Origin: DATAUD01 sp036268455
GTDB lineage: Bacteria > Verrucomicrobiota > Verrucomicrobiia > Limisphaerales > Palsa-1400
Reading direction: 5' to 3'
Length of the DNA: 64,000 bases
NCBI GenBank assembly: GCA_036268455.1
Contig: DATAUD010000062.1
Location: 62,001-126,000, forward strand
The first letter of the stretch is position 1, and every line of letters starts with the position of its first letter. The position numbers and the translations under genes were made by a program. Below, piece by piece: positions 60,916-64,000 of the stretch. The notes below the pieces were generated by a model. That model made no database searches, had not been told where the DNA came from, and saw nothing but the letters and a program-made list of their open reading frames with translations.

Positions 60916-62211
60916 CTAAGAAGCGCTCACCGCATTAAGGCCGATTTGCGCTTTGTCGGCGGCGTTGTTGGTGATCCGATTCGCGCCCCGCAGCCGGTTC
61001 CCGTAAATCATCGCGGCGTCCACATCCGCTTCCACGGTGATTTGCGCTTTGCCCGCGTCCATGAAATCGCACGCCGTAACGGTCAATCCTCCGCGCCGCG
61101 CGTGGATCGCCGGAGATTCGTGGTCTCGTTGGCCCCATGTGATAAAATGACACGCGGTAAAAAAAGTGTGCCCCATCCCGTCCAGCAACGCGTGATAGTC
61201 GGTCGTCGGAATTCCCCAGAACCCGCACGCGGTGAACTTGACCGGGCCCCTGTTGGCATGGGCGATTTGAATTCCCGCCATGAACTGGCAGTTGACGAAC
61301 GAAATTCCCGCGTGGGCCTGGCTGTTTTCAACGCGCACGGCGTTGGGACTGATGTCCGACCCGCTTTCAGTCAACAAATAATTACCAGGCCCCGTCTTCC
61401 TTTCCACAAAGTGATAACCGGTGCGATAGCCAATGCAGAAACAGTTCGACATGAATTCCCAATCCGACTGTCCCAACTCAAACGCAACACCCTCGGCGCG
61501 CATAAACTCGTAAAGCGCCTCATTCCAACCGCCCCAGAAAGACCAGAAATGCACATTCTCGACCCGCCCCACATCGAAGCACTGGTCGATGAAAAGCCCG
61601 CGATAAAGCGGCTGGCCGTAAAGCCCGTTGATCGAATGCCGCCCAGCCGGGAAAGTCCCAAAATCAACGCCCTGGTACGGATTCACCAGCAGTATATTTT
61701 GGAGACATATATTGTCCCCCACCCCACGGATCGTCCATGGATACGGGACCGGCGGATTCTTCATTTGTTGGTTCGGATAAAAAATGGTCACCCCCCGCAG
61801 TTCCGAACTGGTGTGCAGCACAAGAAAAGGCTCGCCGTTCGCGTTGCCCGCGTCAGCCACCGCCAACAGCACGCTCCCTGCTTCGTGCGTCCGCTCCGCC
61901 GGCCCGCTGTAAACTCCCTCCAAACGAACATTCGGCGGAACACTCAGCCGCGAGGCGATCAAGTAACGGCCGCGCGGCACAAACACCGCGAAATTGCCGC
62001 TGTCGGAAGCCGATTTCATCGCCGCCGCAAACGCCCCCGTGTCATCTTTCAGTCCATCTCCAATCGCGCCAAAGTCCCGCACGTTCAAAGCCGCCGGACC
62101 GGGTGCCGCGTCCTGCGCGCCTTGCGCGAGATTCCCCGCGAGAATCCCCCCGGTAGCCGCGAATCCAATGTTTGACAATAATTTCCGCCTCGAAAAGTGC
62201 AAATCTTCCAT
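60916..62211 (-). CDS. Tat-exported right-handed beta-helix protein (pectate-lyase-3 type)
   Basis: 431 residues. The N-terminus FSRRKLLSNIGFAATGG is a Tat signal. The mature protein opens with NVRDFGAIGDGLKDDTGAFAAAM, the signature of the pectate lyase superfamily 3 beta-helix, and continues with short parallel strands and Asn/Cys ladders up to the C-terminus. Catalytic residues cannot be assigned. Such proteins degrade or bind plant or microbial polysaccharides. Separate from the GH127 locus but of similar lifestyle. Confidence 0.8.
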   Translation of the reverse strand: MEDLHFSRRKLLSNIGFAATGGILAGNLAQGAQDAAPGPAALNVRDFGAIGDGLKDDTGAFAAAMKSASDSGNFAVFVPRGRYLIASRLSVPPNVRLEGVYSGPAERTHEAGSVLLAVADAGNANGEPFLVLHTSSELRGVTIFYPNQQMKNPPVPYPWTIRGVGDNICLQNILLVNPYQGVDFGTFPAGRHSINGLYGQPLYRGLFIDQCFDVGRVENVHFWSFWGGWNEALYEFMRAEGVAFELGQSDWEFMSNCFCIGYRTGYHFVERKTGPGNYLLTESGSDISPNAVRVENSQAHAGISFVNCQFMAGIQIAHANRGPVKFTACGFWGIPTTDYHALLDGMGHTFFTACHFITWGQRDHESPAIHARRGGLTVTACDFMDAGKAQITVEADVDAAMIYGNRLRGANRITNNAADKAQIGLNAVSAS

Positions 62212-62330
62212 GTGAATAGTCCAGTCTCAGAACACCCTCGTTGTCCAGAGAATTATCCGTTCGGTCTCTCGATCCCGGGCGAAGTGTTCCAAACTCGCCA
62301 GGCGCCAAATCAATATGAAATCGACCAATC

Positions 62331-62900
62331 CTATTGGCTCCTACCAGTCAGCACTTGGCGCAACCAGTCGTTTACAACGCAATCCAAAACGAGATGGACC
62401 CTGTCCGCCTGCCCGCGATTGAGAACGCTGTGAGGCAGGTTGAAATTGTGATACCAGCATTCTCCTTCCTTCATATCCACACGGACGCCGTTCATAATAA
62501 ACTCGACATCCGGATTGGTTACCACAGGAATGTGCATCCGCACTTCGCCGTCCTCAAAAGCCAGCTTGTAATCGCGATGCTCCTTGATCGTGGAACCAGC
62601 CTTCAGTCGCATAAAACGGACGGCTTGTTGCGGACACGGAAACGACGCGAGCACGCGTCGGACGTACGGACACAGTTCCAGAAGCGGGGTATCCGCAAAA
62701 GCATTCTTTGCTGTGGGGTCCGGGTAAATATGGTCGGCGCGCCCGCCGATGGAACGGAGCGGCGCCACACTCCAATCCCCCTGGTAATAACGCGTGTTGA
62801 AATGCGCCACGAACGAATCCGACGCAAGCTCCCGCAAGTTCGCTTGCAGCAGCGCCGCATCGAATTGCAATGGAAGTTTTAGGCTGGCTTGCATTGCCAT
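62331..62900 (-). CDS. Aspartyl/asparaginyl beta-hydroxylase-like protein
   Basis: 189 residues. The double-stranded beta-helix core carries STIKEHRDYKL and, later, NLPHSVLNRG; the two His and nearby Asp fit an Fe(II)/2-oxoglutarate site, and the Arg in DRVHLVLD could hold 2-oxoglutarate. Vertebrate relatives hydroxylate Asp/Asn in proteins. Bacterial members modify peptides or remain unassigned. It overlaps the acetyltransferase gene by 22 bp. Confidence 0.8.
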   Translation of the reverse strand: MAMQASLKLPLQFDAALLQANLRELASDSFVAHFNTRYYQGDWSVAPLRSIGGRADHIYPDPTAKNAFADTPLLELCPYVRRVLASFPCPQQAVRFMRLKAGSTIKEHRDYKLAFEDGEVRMHIPVVTNPDVEFIMNGVRVDMKEGECWYHNFNLPHSVLNRGQADRVHLVLDCVVNDWLRQVLTGRSQ

Positions 62901-63367
62901 TCCATCTGGATGCGAAGAATGTCTTCACCTGTTTTCTTGAAACCCAGTCGCTCGTACAACCGAAAGGCTCGCTCGCCCTTTATGACGCTTAACCGGACAG
63001 GCTTGCCGGCAGCGGCCCCATCGCGCAAAAGATTTTGTATCAGCGTCGTTCCAACGCCCTGGCCGCGGTGAGCCGGCAACAGCGCCAAATCGACCAGTCG
63101 AAATTCCCCTTCCGCCCGATTAACGACCATGCGCCCGGCCGCCTGACCACCCACCTCAATAACATTAAATTCCGCAAGCGGAAAAGTGGCCCGATAGCCC
63201 TGCTGTTGCGCATTGAATTGCATCCCAAGGAAAACCTTTCGAGTAACGTCAGGCCAGCCCGTGGCATCCAATTCCTCCTTGCGCGCGCTGGAATAGACTT
63301 CGAGGAGAAACGCCGAATCCTCCGGCCTCTCAGGCCGCAACGTGATGGCGAGAGAGTTGACAGGCAT
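62879..63367 (-). CDS. GNAT family N-acetyltransferase
   Basis: 162 residues from the Met at 63367 (MPVNSLAITLRPERPEDSAFL); the frame is open to 63466. Acetyl-CoA motif A is LALLPAHRGQGVGTTLIQ, followed by RLYERLGFKKTG. Substrate unknown. Its 3' part overlaps the start of the beta-hydroxylase-like gene, so the two may modify the same target or simply be co-expressed. Confidence 0.82.
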   Translation of the reverse strand: MPVNSLAITLRPERPEDSAFLLEVYSSARKEELDATGWPDVTRKVFLGMQFNAQQQGYRATFPLAEFNVIEVGGQAAGRMVVNRAEGEFRLVDLALLPAHRGQGVGTTLIQNLLRDGAAAGKPVRLSVIKGERAFRLYERLGFKKTGEDILRIQMEWQCKPA

Positions 63368-63590
63368 GATTTGGCAAAATGGCTCCAAAGACAGCACTCG
63401 GAGTACGGATTTCCCCTCGGAAACGCAAGCGTAATTGCATCTTGCAAACATGATATTGAAAATCATTGCACATTGCGTGAAATCCCTGGAATTGAAGGCC
63501 TTTTGTGCGACGGATTATTGGCTGGTACGGGTTAAGCTAAATTGGCGGGGTCATCCATGTTAACGTGACAACAAAAACAAAAGGAACAAT

Positions 63591-63830
63591 ATGCCTCGTG
63601 GAGATAAATCGAGTTATACCGGCAAACAAAAACGCCAGGCCGAACACATCGAAAAAGGTTACGAGCATCGGGGAGTCAAACCCAAAGTGGCAAAAAGCCG
63701 GGCCTGGGCGACGGTAAATAAGACGACTCACGGTGGGAAAAAGAGCGGTTCGGGCCGTGGCAAGACGGAAAATCACGCTCCGGCCCGCAACGGTGGTCGC
63801 AAAGGCGGCAGAGCGGCGCACAGGGCTTAA
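63591..63830 (+). CDS. Small basic protein, plasmid-stabilisation-like
   Basis: 79 residues, very rich in Lys, Arg and Gly. The N-terminal part (GDKSSYTGKQKRQAEHIEKGYE) and AKSRAWATVNKTTHGGKKSGSG match a widespread family of small proteins sometimes called plasmid stabilisation proteins. It probably binds nucleic acid; the true role is not known. An ACAAAAGGAAC stretch precedes the ATG. Confidence 0.7.
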   Translation: MPRGDKSSYTGKQKRQAEHIEKGYEHRGVKPKVAKSRAWATVNKTTHGGKKSGSGRGKTENHAPARNGGRKGGRAAHRA

Positions 63831-63850
63831 GTGGCATATCCGCGGCCGAA

Positions 63851-64000
63851 TTATTTTCGCGCTTTGGAACCTTTGGTCGAGCCTGAGATAATTTTCGCGG
63901 CTCTCCTTAAATCATTCACGAAACTTTCCATTTGCGCGTGGCGGGCCTCTTCGTCCGGGGCGCGGAGGATTGAGGAGGGGTGCACGGTAGCCATCACGTA
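63851..64000 (-). CDS. C-terminal end of UdgX-like uracil-DNA glycosylase, 5' part outside window
   Basis: The last 49 residues of a frame open to the window edge: VMATVHPSSILRAPDEEARHAQ, then a helix and a Lys-rich tail. The HPSSILRAPD motif is the catalytic/DNA-binding loop region of UdgX and family 4 uracil-DNA glycosylases. UdgX forms a covalent bond with uracil DNA. The diagnostic upstream loop is outside the window. Confidence 0.75.
   Translation of the reverse strand, partial: YVMATVHPSSILRAPDEEARHAQMESFVNDLRRAAKIISGSTKGSKARK

Noticed and set aside
60946..62175. 409-codon frame antisense to the beta-helix gene
   Set aside because: The minus-strand gene has a Tat signal and a pectate-lyase-3 signature; this frame has neither.

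Overview
This 64 kb window looks like a chromosome segment from a Verrucomicrobiota bacterium, probably of the Limisphaerales/Pedosphaera type. That is an inference from the mix of genes: a pilin-type FTLIEL protein, many exported proteins of unknown function, GH127 and beta-helix carbohydrate-active proteins, radical-SAM hopanoid enzymes, citramalate synthase, and GC-rich coding bases with long antisense shadow frames. I saw no rRNA, tRNA or CRISPR array.

Layout. 0-1.3 kb: end of a hybrid histidine kinase. 1.3-11.6 kb: a minus-strand surface-sugar cluster. It makes a CDP-3,6-dideoxy-4-ketohexose (rfbF, rfbG, rfbH) and adds an extended SDR, a thiamine-diphosphate enzyme, a small SDR, a 3-dehydroquinate-synthase-like cyclase and a NeuB-like aldolase. 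11.7-14.8 kb: lipoprotein plus hpnH and hpnJ. 15-18 kb: PilT-like ATPase, iron-type binding lipoprotein, TauE/SafE permease. 18.3-25.6 kb: a divergent locus that reads as hydroxyproline or hydroxyproline-arabinoside catabolism (amine oxidase, GH127, DHDPS-family deaminase, 4-hydroxyproline epimerase, POT peptide transporter, alpha/beta hydrolase), with a perfect 19-bp palindrome in the divergent promoter. 25.8-30.3 kb: DUF1736/TPR membrane protein, PAS kinase and Rcp1-like regulator. 30.3-31.6 kb: Nif11-like small protein with a sulfotransferase. 31.6-35.9 kb: small and partly decayed genes, including a frameshifted FG-GAP gene and a truncated SRPBCC gene. 35.9-39.8 kb: MFS transporter, glycosyltransferase, murA.

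The most interesting part is 40.1-43.9 kb. Three overlapping or abutting minus-strand genes encode a tandem ubiquitin-like protein ending in GG-Ser-Ser, a small E2-like protein, and a JAB-peptidase/E1 fusion. Together these make a compact bacterial ubiquitin-like conjugation and deconjugation system. A divergent pair encodes an XRE regulator and an ImmA/IrrE-type metallopeptidase. The 200-bp gap between the two arms carries GTTC-N8-GAAC palindromes placed on the predicted promoters of both arms. The module lies between murA and glmS and has a transposon-end-like repeat set on its glmS side.

44-52 kb is housekeeping: glmS, upp, a DUF2252 gene, valS, cimA. 52-64 kb holds a GH71/GH99-like exported protein, a MazF-type toxin-antitoxin pair, a class C beta-lactamase-like hydrolase, a block of exported proteins of unknown function, a non-coding stretch with 10-bp periodic TTGACC repeats, a beta-helix Tat-signal protein, an Asp/Asn beta-hydroxylase-like protein, a GNAT acetyltransferase, a small basic protein and the C-terminal end of a UdgX-like uracil-DNA glycosylase.
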